A DNA stretch of 64,000 nucleotides. Source: Orychophragmus violaceus (taxonomy: Eukaryota > Streptophyta > Magnoliopsida > Brassicales > Brassicaceae). Positions 21,580 to 32,114 of the stretch are shown here, in pieces. The stretch covers positions 56,886,580-56,950,579 of the forward strand of contig CM058230.1 of the NCBI GenBank assembly GCA_030180135.1, read 5' to 3'. Below the pieces are notes generated by a model. It saw only the letters and a program-made list of their open reading frames with translations, had not been told where the DNA came from and ran no database searches. The stretch's first letter is position 1. Every line of letters begins with the position of its first letter. The position numbers were made by a program, and so were the translations under genes.

Positions 21580-23312
21580 TTACTCATCAGCTTCATCTTC
21601 TACCTGAATTTGGTTCCCGAATTTCTTCAATGCCAGTGAATATATTTCTTTCTTTCTCATTGATGTTCTTTCCGCCACTGTTTTCACTGCCTGAAAAAAA
21701 GTTTGATGTCAGGTCCAGAATCAATACGTTACATATACATCTCCATGAACAAAACATGTCTCATGATAGAATGGTTACCGCAGAAAGGCTATATCCATCA
21801 GAGATCAACACTCTTAGCTCTTCTTCAAGCTGAGAGTCCGTTGGATTTTCAGCTTTGGTTTCTTCCTTTCCTTGAATCAAAAGCGTGATTTCTCCTTTTG
21901 GTTGGCGGATCAGAAACTCTTGCTTGGCTTCCCCTAGCGAACCCCTCCAAAACTATAGTAAGAGAGCATCTGTCATCAGTTTGTTTGTCATAAACCATTT
22001 ATGTATGTCAACACAACATATATAGTGATAGAAGATGTTACCTCTTCATGCATCTTTGTAATCTCTCTAGCTATTACACATTGCCTGCACCACATAAATT
22101 ATATTTCAACTGCTCCTAACACTGGAAGATATAAAGATATAGGAACAAGGAAAAAGAGAGAATGAAGTGGATGGATGTGCATTGATATCAATTAAGAAGA
22201 TAACTAGTTTGAAAACACATCCAAAGAAATATATAAACCTTGATTCACCAAAGTAAGCGGTAGTTTCTTCAAGAAACTGTGACAACTTATGAGGGGGAAC
22301 ATAAAAGATTTGTGTTCTTGTCTCATTCGATGAAACCATCAGCCTATCCTTTCTTGTTCCAGAATGCTTAGGAAGAAATCCAGCTGTAAAAATCAAGTTG
22401 TTTGCAAATTAAAAAACTTTATATACTGAGAGGGCAAAAAGTGTATATTACCGAATGTGAACTCATCTGTCTCCAAACCAGAGGCAGAGAGAGCAGCAAC
22501 TACAGCACAAGCACCAGGGATTGGAATGACATCTATATTCTCTTTCGCACATATCTTAGCCTGAGGAAAGAAAATGATAGCAGTAACATTTATATGAAGG
22601 TGCCTCTCTACTAAGAAAAAGCTCAATGAAGTAATGTAAGAGTTGAGCACTCACAAGTTGAGTACCAGGATCACTAATTCCCGGTGTCCCTGCGTCGCTG
22701 ATAAGTGCCACAATCTCTCCCTGTTTCAACCGATTCAACACAGCCTGCTCTCTCTGCGCCTCGTTGAACTTGTGATAACTGAGCTAAAAAACCATCACAT
22801 GATAAAAAAAAAAAAAAAAAAAAAAAGTGGAGCAAAAGAGAACAGTTGCATACAGAAAAACTTACAAGTTGAGCTTTAATATTGTAGTACTGAAGCAACT
22901 TCCCAGAGTGTCTCGTGTCCTCAGAGAGTATCACATCAGCAGATCTCAAAACACGAATAGCACTAAAAAATGCATTTGAGAATTGGATTCACTTCACAAT
23001 GGTTGATTGAACAAGGATCATACCGTAAAGTGATATCTTCAAGATTACCAATGGGAGTTCCAACGAGGTAAAGTCCAGGCTTGAGAGGACCCTGGAAAGA
23101 TAACATATAGTCGGGAAAATGGAAAACACTAAAACCCTAAACGAAAAAGAAGAATAGATTACGCGTTTCGAATCATCTTTAGCAACGGAGTCGGACGCCG
23201 AACAGAAAGTAACCGCGGCGGTTTTGGAGATGACCGGTGAATGGAAGAGAATGGAAAGAGGGTTAAAGGCAGAGGCACGAATTGAAGCATAAGGAAGACG
23301 AAGAATCGCCAT
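21580..23312 (-). CDS. RsmI: RsmI-type rRNA small-subunit 2'-O-methyltransferase, organelle-targeted (341 aa)
   Basis: Nine exons read cleanly with GT-AG introns: 23163-23312, 23024-23091, 22866-22962, 22655-22783, 22452-22560, 22239-22383, 22042-22084, 21779-21952, 21580-21690 (1026 nt). The protein belongs to the tetrapyrrole-methylase-fold family. E. coli RsmI methylates the 2'-OH of C1402 in 16S rRNA using S-adenosylmethionine. Family motifs are all present: LVGTPIGNLEDITLRA, SEDTRHSGKLL, LSYHKFNE, ALISDAGTPGISDPG and PIPGACAVVAALSASG. The first 50 residues are Ser/Ala/Arg-rich without acids at the start, consistent with a plastid or mitochondrial transit peptide. The length agrees with my memory of Arabidopsis At1g45110. 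No lesion was seen. The start is the ATG opening the transit peptide, and the 3' end is TAA in exon 9. Confidence 0.95.
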
Positions 23313-23661
23313 TCCCTTTTTCTCTGCGATGGGAAATTGGAAGTTCGTTTTGGTTTAAAGGATAAAAAGGCTTACGGGTACATACATTTTTCTACAAAGC
23401 TTCCGATTCAATTAAATTTTGATTTTGTAGTTTGATTTCAAATCAGCAACTAAAAACCATCTCCCTCGAGGATCCGGTTTGGTGTAATATGTCAAAGCAA
23501 CAAAAGAATATCAAAACTATGGACTTGAGATTCCTTCCAAACTGTCAACTTGGACATTCCATAGGGTAAAAAATGAAAAAGATGAGACAATAAAAGTTAA
23601 AATGTCAGCATCATATTACAAATAAAGGGGCTTCTCTTATAGATAGATATTGGTCGTTGCA
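23313..23661. other. Intergenic region between the two minus-strand genes
   Basis: About 350 bp holding the RsmI promoter/5' leader and the UBC 3' untranslated region. No further feature was identified. Confidence 0.7.
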
Positions 23662-25010
23662 TCAAACCTTGTCGTCATGGAACCACCACCTCGTCTCCTT
23701 AGGAGACCTCCCATTCTTACAGTTCTTCACGTAACGATCATTATCCGCAGGGCGTTCCTGCGGATGGAAACACATTCTTATCATGTCTGAGCTCAGATTT
23801 TGTGTTTAAATTAGTACGAACCTTTGCAGGTGAACTCGATAGCATCGAGAGAATGCTGATGCAGACTGAACTCACAGTCATTGCTGGTGACCACGAGTCA
23901 TATAGAATATCTGCCAAAAACAAACCACACACCTTTATATCCTCCAAAGAAATCACTATTGCTGAGAGATAACCAAATTGGAGAATTGCATAATTCAAGA
24001 ATTTTGATTCCACAGCATGGTCAGACTGCACAAAATAATGAATTCAACAGAAGCTCAAGCTCCACAGCTACTTAACATCTTTGAGAAGAATTATGTTTTG
24101 CTAAAGAATTCAGCCGACAATCTAAAAAACAGTCCATTCTCCCCCGTTTGGACATATGTCTAAGAAAAAACAAACAAACACGGAGTCTAAGGAACTCTAT
24201 CACAAACATTGAGAAAAACGATCTAAGCGCAAGGTTATACAATAAAAAAAACTCCTTTCGTAAAAAAAAAGGTATCTATATCCATTTTGTTCCAGTGATC
24301 ATCAACATAACTTCAAACTAAGCAATGACACGTAGAGACTAATCGAATTCTACATTACAAATCATCAAAAAAACTAACTAATAGCATCATTGCACATTAA
24401 CAGCAACAAAAAACGATGCAAGTTAGAAGTATGATAAACAAACCCTTGATGTGAATCAATCAAAACAATATATAAGAAGACAATAAAGGATACCTAAACA
24501 AATATGTCCATTGCTGTAAATATGTGGATGTGACGGTGCCGGAGGAACAAAAACGACCTGCTCAACAACAGATTAAATCAGCCAATACGACAAATAACTT
24601 ATTTTACGTAGAGAGTGGATTGAGATGACTTGCCTGCGGCGCTTCCATAGGGTAATTAACGGGAAATTCAACCTGAAGCTGGTAAGTCTCGTTTGCGTAT
24701 AGCGTCCCCGGAGCTCCGGTAACATCGATTGTCCATCTTTAACATCACACAATTCGATCAAAATTTTCACAACAAATATTCATAGATAGAGAGAGAGGAT
24801 TTTATATACTTTTGGAGATTATCGGTAACTTTGTGCCTGAATCCAGTGGGAGGATTTAATTGCCACTCGGTAAGCTCTTTCTGCAACCTATTGCACGCGA
24901 TCTTGCTTAACGCCTACGCATAAATTCAATTTCAGATTTAATCCAAAGTTTTATAAGAAATTCGTGGAGAAATCGATGACCTTGCGTGAAGGAGCGGAAG
25001 AGCTGGTCAT
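23662..25010 (-). CDS. UBC15: Ubiquitin-conjugating enzyme E2 of the UBC15-18 group (161 aa)
   Basis: Six exons: 24981-25010, 24810-24913, 24634-24736, 24494-24557, 23822-23910, 23662-23757 (486 nt, 161 codons plus stop). The E2 fold is complete: MTSSSAPSRK start, NRLQKELTEWQLNPPTGF, TGAPGTLYANETYQLQVEFP, HPHIYSNGHICLDILYDSW with the catalytic Cys in exon 4, MTVSSVCISILSMLSSS, and C-terminal WWFHDDKV. E2 enzymes carry ubiquitin as a thioester to E3 ligases. The short HPH in place of the usual HPN is characteristic of this plant subgroup. Intron 3 uses a GC donor (CAG|GCAAGT), and no GT choice keeps the frame. A (GA)n run sits in the 5' leader, and a retroposon begins about 120 bp upstream of the ATG. 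The paralogue assignment (UBC15) rests on remembered linkage with the RsmI gene. Confidence 0.95.
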
Positions 25011-25014
25011 GGCG

Positions 25015-25031
25015 GAGAGAGAGAGAGAGAC
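25015..25031 (-). repeat. Short (GA)n run in the UBC 5' leader
   Basis: GA/CT microsatellite just upstream of the UBC start codon. This is common in Arabidopsis core promoters and leaders. Confidence 0.6.
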
Positions 25032-25130
25032 CGAGAAAGAGAACGAAAACGTGTGCTGTTTGGGCTCCTTTACTCAACCTTTTTTTTTTCCAACTCGGGG
25101 CACTTTACAAGTTTACAACTTTTTTTATTA

Positions 25131-26360
25131 TTATTTTTTGAGTGGAAAGATTTTCATTCATTGCCAAAGACGGATACATGGGTGGAATACAAATATAAGA
25201 GACGAAAGTCGGCTATCACAAACCGATACCGGAGTCAAAAGCCAGCGGATAAACGATAATCCCTGGAGCCAAGATAAAACATGGCTAATAGCGAAAAAAC
25301 CGACACAACAACTATAACTATCAGAAATCGAATTGAACCTATACCGAGACACTCTAGCATGAAGATCCATCAAGAGTCGAGAGAGAATAAAAGCGAAGCA
25401 ACCATAGTCGAACTTTATTAGGACTCATCCACCGGAACTCAATATACTGCTCCAACCCTGTTGAAGCCACGAGACACCGTAAGCAGACAGACCAAAGAAG
25501 TCGAGGGACCAAATCTTTTACCACACGACGACCGACGACTACAAGCGAAAAGAGCCGAAGCTCCAAATCCTGACGATTAAGCCGGAGAACCCAAACCAAG
25601 AAGCAGAGAAGCTGCAGGAACCATACCGTCGCAAACAAAGGAAGGATAAGCACACTCTCCACACTCAAATTTTCCACCACTAGAAGCAAAAGAACAAAAG
25701 CACAACAGCCCAAGGGAGAAACACAGAACCACTAGGAACCTAACAAATCTGGTCTCAAACTTCAACCGAACCAAACTGAACCTCAAGCAGCAAATCCCAC
25801 CAAAACAAGCAGTCAAACGAGCTCAATATTCGATTCCGATAAGTTATAAAAGAAGCACGGTTTCAAACTACAGCCATAGACCTAACACAAGCAATTTTAA
25901 AATTTCTGTCTCCATACCAAACCTCAAGTCAAAAACCGCAAAGAGTTAACTGACTTTACTACCCAAATCGGGAAAGATCCATAGCATCACCACCCACGAT
26001 AGCAACCACAGCCGTGAAAATCACGCCAGAGGAGCCTCGCCGGTGGAGCAGAAAAAACACAGGGACAACAAACCAGATCTGTAGCAAAAAGAGCTCACCA
26101 AGGATGAGGAGATGTCGGACACAGAAGCCAAACGACAACGAAAGGCACCGTCAGAGCTCTTCGACGACGACCTGAGGAGGAAGGACGGAGAGGAAAGCCG
26201 GAAAGCAGGAAAACAGACCTAAAGACAGACAGGGAGGCCGACGCCGGAGCCGCGTGAGCCTCCACGCCCCGACCTCGAGACCAGATCTAGAAACGGACTT
26301 GGACGGCTCTTAGGTTTTTGCAGAGGACGAGAGGGATTGAGTTTCAGTCTAGATACTTGA
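25131..26360 (-). mobile_element. 1.23-kb poly(A)-type retroposon with 16-bp TSD
   Basis: ACAACTTTTTTTATTA occurs exactly at 25115-25130 and 26361-26376, directly bounding the insert. The low-coordinate end on the minus strand is A-rich (CAAAAAATAA), as expected for the 3' end of a target-primed retroposon. No reverse transcriptase or other recognisable coding domain is present, so this is either a 5'-truncated LINE or a non-autonomous family (Sadhu-like elements of Arabidopsis come to mind, unconfirmed). It lies in the proximal upstream region of the UBC gene. ORFs across 25354-25816 show no known domain. Confidence 0.8.
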
Positions 26361-26438
26361 ACAACTTTTTTTATTAAAACCATTCTTTTTGGAAAATTTG
26401 ATGCAATAACTAAAAGAACTAGTAAAACTATTCTTCTT

Positions 26439-27283
26439 CTTTTTTGTCAATATATTCAATTTTACAGAGCCTATCGGCTAAAAAGTGATTGTGGATACAA
26501 GAAATCAACTCCCGGCCCATTTATACTTTGATATCTTAGAAGCCCAAACCCTAAGATCCAATCTATTGATCCAAGGAAAAAAGGCCACGTGTAGAATCGA
26601 GATCGTCACACGGAAACAATGTAACCTACACGTGAGAGCCGTAGATGCAACCACATCGACACAGATCGATCCACGGATAGATTCACGCGCCGCCGCCGAA
26701 TTTCCAAACACACACCACTAGAACTCCCTTCAACAGAAACAACAGGAGCAAAGCTAATCTGATTTGGTAGCCATTGTGAGAATAGACGCCAAGGAAACGA
26801 TTTCCTTCATCTTAATCCGAGTAAACAGTCGGAATCTTCATCTAGGATCTGAAGAAGATCCGCCGTAACACCTTCAACGGCTGAGCGACGAAGAACTTAC
26901 ACCGAAGCTGCTCCTACGAATCAAGCCACAGAGACAAACAAGATCCAATTAGATGCGACCGGGATTAAACATGCACCTCCTGAAGAAAGGAGAAGAAAAG
27001 AACAAAAAAACAAAGAGAAATCTATGATTAGCTAAGAGGCTAAACATAGAAATTTTATTGTCTGATCGACCGAAGACAAGAGTCGATCGGAAGAACAAAG
27101 CCGAGAGGAAACCAAAGAGCTATAGACGACACAACGCCGATAGTATAAACAATCACAAAAACAAAAGTAACTTGACTGACGGAACGGCTATACGCCACCG
27201 TCCGCCGGCCGGAATCGGAAAATCAAAAGCTCGGCTTGTAGAGAGAAGACGGAGAAAATGCTTGAAGAGAGAGAGAAAGGACC
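26439..27283 (-). mobile_element. Second retroposon-like insert, about 0.84 kb
   Basis: ATTCTTCTT at 26430-26438 is repeated at 27284-27292, with pyrimidine runs following both. The low-coordinate end on the minus strand is A-rich, the same orientation as the previous retroposon. There is no recognisable coding domain. The boundary is less certain because the candidate duplication is low in complexity. Confidence 0.5.
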
Positions 27284-27342
27284 ATTCTTCTTTTTTTTTT
27301 TTCTAACTTGGGGCACGTATTTTCTTTAAATTTTAGATCTAG

Positions 27343-27564
27343 GTGAAGAAGATCAACCTATACTCCAAAAAACTCCAAAAAGTTGGTAACAACGAAGAGT
27401 TTTCCTCTCAAGATGCGTGCGTGAGTGAGTCGGGAAGAAATAAAGTTCTTTCTTTTGCTCAAAACGAGAATTATGCTTTGCCGACCGTTGCTAAACCGTT
27501 TTCCACTTCTTCGAAGAAGGAGAAGAAGAAATCAAAAGTTGTGATCGATAACACTACAACTCCT
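27343..27564 (+). pseudogene. Gypsy-type transposon ORF fragment, left of the CACTA insertion
   Basis: An open frame (residues such as KKEKKKSKVVIDNTTTP) runs into the CACTA boundary and can be followed after the insertion at 36119 (IPTPSKKRGAH). The lysine-rich linker followed by a helical region resembles the 'putative gypsy type transposon' proteins of plants. Assignment is tentative. Confidence 0.45.
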
Positions 27565-27589
27565 CACTACAAGAAAACAACGTTTTTGC

Positions 27590-27990
27590 GACTATACTTG
27601 TAGTCGTAACATTTGGCGACTATTATGGGACAATATTGCTAGCATTTTGCGGCTACAGATATATGGACGTGTATTAGTCGCTAATATACGGCCAAAAAGG
27701 ATTTTCGCCAATTTATTCGCCGATATACGACTGATGACCAACCATTGTCGAGACAGGAAACAAGAGTCGCAGGATAGTCGGTAATATGGCAACTATTATT
27801 CGTCTGATGTGAAGAGTCGTAGAAAAATCGCAAATTGGTCACTATATGAGCGACTAATTTGCTACTTCGTGTATAGTAGTAACAAAGTCGTTTATTTGTC
27901 GTTATTGTTACGACTAATATGCAACTCATTATTCGTGTCGCAAAGCAGTCGGGTATGAGTCGTATCATATAATAAAGAAATATCAATAGC
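27590..27990 (+). repeat. Left subterminal CGACTA/TAGTCG repeats of the CACTA element
   Basis: Many short words in both orientations (GCGACTAT, TAGTCGTAA, AGTCGTA) crowd this interval and are mirrored at the right end. In En/Spm-type elements such arrays bind TnpA. The binding role here is inferred from that family. Confidence 0.8.
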
Positions 27991-28198
27991 GGCTAAGGCC
28001 CAAACATATTAATAAAACCAAGTGTTGTCTTCTTTTTTTGGGTCAAAAAACCAAGGGTTGTCTCTTTTTGGTCTCTATACCTTTTACTTATAACTTTTAG
28101 AAATTATTAAGACTCTTGTCCTAGACGATTCATATTCTATTGTCATCGAAAAGGTACTTGTTTCTGGGTTTTGTGCAAAGCATCATCGAGAATCAACC

Positions 28199-29048
28199 AT
28201 GTCTCCTCAGATTATCCGAAGAGTTTCTCAGATCAACAATGTCCCATCTCTTTTGGATCTAAAAGTTTTCCTCCTACCTGTATGGATGGGTGTTTCTTCC
28301 GTTGGAGATCCTAAAATGTCAATGATTTTAGCCGATGAAGAGGTAATATCTCTTTTCATTTTCGTTTGGTATCTTTTTTTATTTTTGCATGTTTTATTGA
28401 GCGAATCAATTTTTGGATATAGGGTATCAAGATAGAGGCAGCTGCTCATGCTTTGATGTTGATAAATTCCATTGGTCAACTTGGTTTGAGGGTCGTTTTT
28501 TTAACCTTACAAATGCTTAAGTAGTTCTTTCACCGCAACATCTTTCCTTGACTCTTTACAACTTCAAACTTGTTTTCACATCAGAGACATATTTCTATGT
28601 AACTTACCATAGTATTCCGGATGTTCGTGTTATGGTTTTCAAATCTATTGTGGATATATTAGATCGGAGGGTTTATGATCCTTATCCTAAAAGTAACTTA
28701 AAAAAATATTTGCTTTTGTGTTTAAGAGAATAAAAAATCATGTTATTTGTATGTGTTGTCTAATTGATATTTTTACTTTATAGATGTACTTGGTGTTGTA
28801 ACCCATGTTGAAAATCTCCAAGATTATTGGGCAGGGCCAAAATTACAGTTTACCATTCGTGACATAAAGTAAGTTGATCTTAATTAATTAATCATATATT
28901 TTGATGAGTTGTTTTGTTGTGTCTCTAACAGTAATTAGCAATTTCTTTTTTTACTAGCCTCCAGAGTCTTCAGTGTTTATTTCTCGGGAAAGATGGTGAG
29001 GAATTAATAAAAAGATTTTGGAATGATGCGGATAGACATGTTTTGTGA
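28199..29048 (+). pseudogene. Captured RPA1/DUF223-like OB-fold gene fragment
   Basis: At least five exon-like blocks: 28199-28342 (first OB strand set, ending ADEE), 28423-28491 (GIKIEAAAHALM), about 28551-28690 (YNFKLVFTSETYF, then MVFKSIVDILDRRVYDP), about 28785-28869 (DVLGVVTHVENLQDYW) and about 28959-29048 (NLQSLQCLFLGKDGEELI, ending TGA). Order and motifs match plant replication-protein-A-1-like OB-fold proteins, which bind single-stranded nucleic acid. The blocks are open and splice sites look usable, so translation of a shortened protein is conceivable. However, position inside the CACTA and lack of the C-terminal zinc domain argue for a captured fragment. Confidence 0.6.
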
Positions 29049-29731
29049 TTTTGTAGCTTTTCAAATCCGGTACCTAAGCAATATCCTGAAGAAAATTTGA
29101 TGTCCTATTTCATCTTCTAAATCATTTATCTGTTTTAATTTTTTTTTTATCTTTTTGGTAAGAGGATCGTGTGATCCTCTTTATGTGTGTTTTTAAAAAC
29201 CTCTATATCGGTAGTGTTTACAAATTTTTGTTCATGTTTTGTTACAATGCTAGGTTTATAAGTTGCTTCGTTTTTCATTACTTGAAAAGTCGAGCGTTAC
29301 ACGCCGGTAACTATTTTAACTTTTTTGAGATAAATACCCGGTAACTATTTCTCAACACGCATCAGTTGCAATTTTACATTGAAATAAATACCCGGTAACT
29401 ATTTAGTGAAAAAGAATATTTAATATAATTAATTATTTTTTACCAAGAAACTTATGAATTGACCAAGAAATAACACAACCTATTAACGAATTCAACCCAG
29501 TCAGAATTCTCATACTGGTCATCCGTGATCGTTGAAAGCCTTTCTTGTCTTTTTATCCAAGTATATCTTAATATATATAAACAATCACGATCGAACAAAC
29601 TTAATTACATGCATAAGAGCTTAAATATGTGCGAAGTCAAAGAAATAAAATATGGTGCAATCTAGAGAAGAAAAAGTTTATGTCATCATACATGCATACT
29701 CTAATAAGTAATCTCGAGCGCCGAAGCAAAA

Positions 29732-29776
<45 letters not shown>

Positions 29777-30050
29777 GAGGTGTTACACGGCACACGTGTC
29801 TTTGTAATATAAACAAAGCCCAATAGTATACAAAGTGCTGGCACTTATGGAGTGTTTCTCTTCGAGACCCTAATCAAATCAACACTAATCGTGGTTAAAT
29901 ATCATGCAAATGAGAGTTACTATGTTTGGTTAAATTGCTCCGTTTTTCGTTAAATATGGCAATCAATTATCGAGATGAATCATGCCATCTCTACAACCGT
30001 TTTGATTATATTAATATTCCTACATAATCTAATACATTTAACAAACTAAA
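29049..30050. other. Stretch without a supported gene inside the CACTA element
   Basis: AT-rich sequence. The only clear feature is the (AG)n tract at 29735-29775. Confidence 0.5.
29735..29775 (+). repeat. (AG)n microsatellite, about 20 units
   Basis: Perfect alternating AG over about 41 bases. Confidence 0.95.
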
Positions 30051-30792
30051 TTAATTAGGATCTTCATAATGATAAGAGGGCCAAATTCCGAAATTATATC
30101 TCATGATTGTGAAGAAGACTAGTGACTCAAGGGTCCAAAAGCATATATCACACATGTTTGAACCTTTGAAACCATAGTCCCACAAGGCCAACCAAGTCTT
30201 TATCGGAGCACACGTACATCTATATAGCCCATTGATATCTAATCCTCGTCTCTTCTCATAGAACATCGCACACCGTCTGTCTGACCTTCCATACATTTGT
30301 CTCAAAGTTATCTTAACACGTACTCAAGTTGCAAATTCACACTCGATGATGTACCTACGGTTCAAAACTTCTCCCTCTCCATGATAAACCCGCAGAAACA
30401 TGGAGTACGCGTATATCCCAGTCTCCCATCCACTATCTGTCGATCTCTTGATCATAACCTCTACTTTAACCATCCGGTCGATGGAGATTGACGATCCGTA
30501 GACCTAACAGTCGTAATATTTAAAAAGACATATACCTCTGAGGAGAAGTGCAGAAGGGTTTTCGGGTTACATACATTTGTTGACCAATTTAGTTATAACC
30601 CTTGTTGGGCACCATATATTTTCAGTGATGTTGGAGAAGTGTAGATCGACCGACTTATAGGAATCTGAGCTTTCTCTGACGTTTTGCAGCGCCCTGCATG
30701 TTGCTTTCAGCAGAGCCAATATCGTATACCTTGGTTATCGTCAATGGCGACAAGAAGGATTTTTTAAGGATATTACTAGGAAAGAAATCCAT
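30051..30792 (-). pseudogene. F-box protein pseudogene, copy 1 (At2g35280-like)
   Basis: N-terminal MDFFPSNILKK at 30792 corresponds to the MDYLPNDVFSK start of copy 2, and the C-terminal part (GFKGSNMCDICFWTLESL) to GFKGSTMSDRCFWIIESL of copy 2. This gene family has an N-terminal F-box, a Sel1-like middle and a C-terminal Cys-rich CFW tail, and acts in SCF ubiquitin ligases. The middle part is out of frame, so the copy is broken. Upstream sequence is also similar between the copies, so the duplication included the promoter. Confidence 0.65.
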
Positions 30793-31417
30793 TACGATTT
30801 TGGGAAGAAAAGATGGAAACACGCAAAGGAATTTTAACAAATAATATTGTAGAGTATTTGAGATAGATATTGTTTCGAAGGCAAACGCAATAGTTTATTT
30901 ATAGATCGGATCCAACCTTTGGATTTTCCATAAACTTAAATAGTATTCATGTTAATGTTATTTATTAATTAATATTCATATGTTGGCGTGCATCTTTGAC
31001 TGGAGTAATTATATGTACATGATGAATCTATTTCGCTAGATAATGATATATAATGTCACGTCATTATTTATTGCAGTTCGTGATTTATTACAAAACACGT
31101 TTTTATTTGCATGGATTATTGAAAAATAACTTAGGTAAATGTTATTACAATTTAAGATTAGTGGAATTGAATTAGCACACAAATGGAATAAATAGAATAA
31201 GATTAATTGAATTTAATTTAGTGGAATTGTGTAAGTTATACTTAATTTTTTCCTCTTCCCTATATGAGAGGAATAATTAATAAATTGACAAAAGGATGAT
31301 TTTTTGAGGAATTAAGAGTAATTGCTCATAAATGAAGAAAGCATATAATATTTATAGTAGTTAACACAATCTAGCCAATACTAAACAATATTCATAATAT
31401 GAAGGATATTCGAGAAC

Positions 31418-32114
31418 CTAATTAACATGCCTAATTCTGAAATTGTTTAGAAGGAGTCTGAAGTAAAATAGTGACTCTATGATCCAAAAGCATCTATCGC
31501 TCATGGTTGAACCCTTGAAACCAAAGTCCCACCAACCCTTCCAAGTTGTTATCGGAGCACACATGAAACTATAAAGCCCATTGATATCTACACTCACTTC
31601 CTTCTTAGAGAACATAGCAAAAGGCATTTATGGCCATCCACGCCTATCCCTCCTAGTTATCTTCATATGTATTCGAGTGGCAAGTTCATGGTTGATGAGA
31701 TATCCACTGTTGAACACTACTCCATATCCATAAAAAAACACGCAAGAGCATGTAGTACGCGTATATCCCTGTTTCCCATCGGCTATCTGCCGATCTCTTG
31801 ATCATTGCCTCTCCTTCAACCGTGCGGTTTCTGTAGCTAAAACAACACATACCTCGGAGTATAAGAGCTGAAGGGTTTCCGGATTGTAGACACCTCTCAG
31901 AGAAATATTGTTTATAACGAGGTGGGCAAACAAAAAGATTTAAGTTAATAAACCCGTAGTATAAATCGATCGACTTGTAGAAATCTTGACTTTGCCCGAC
32001 GCTTTGAAGGGTATTGCATGTTGTCTTTGCCCTTATAAAATATTGTAAACCTTGTTCACCATCAAATACATCGAGAATAATTTTTGAAAATACATCATTT
32101 GGAAGGTAATCCAT
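31418..32114 (-). pseudogene. F-box protein pseudogene, copy 2 (At2g35280-like)
   Basis: Better preserved than copy 1. Residues from 32114 read MDYLPNDVFSK, then CLQSGNPSALILRGM (Sel1-like segment), and the tail WDFGFKGSTMSDRCFW follows in another frame, with a frameshift between about 31640 and 31690. It lies about 1.32 kb from copy 1 in the same orientation. Both are inside the CACTA element, so they are either captured host genes or were already at the site when a larger element formed. Confidence 0.68.

Noticed and set aside
21700..21778. Apparent premature stop in the RsmI gene after exon 8
   Set aside because: A GTAACC donor at 21777-21778 and an acceptor before 21690 restore the family C-terminus (exon 9), so the stop is intronic.
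25354..25816. Minus-strand ORFs of 79 and 119 codons as hypothetical genes
   Set aside because: They lie wholly inside the 1.23-kb retroposon and show Leu/Val-rich composition with no domain.
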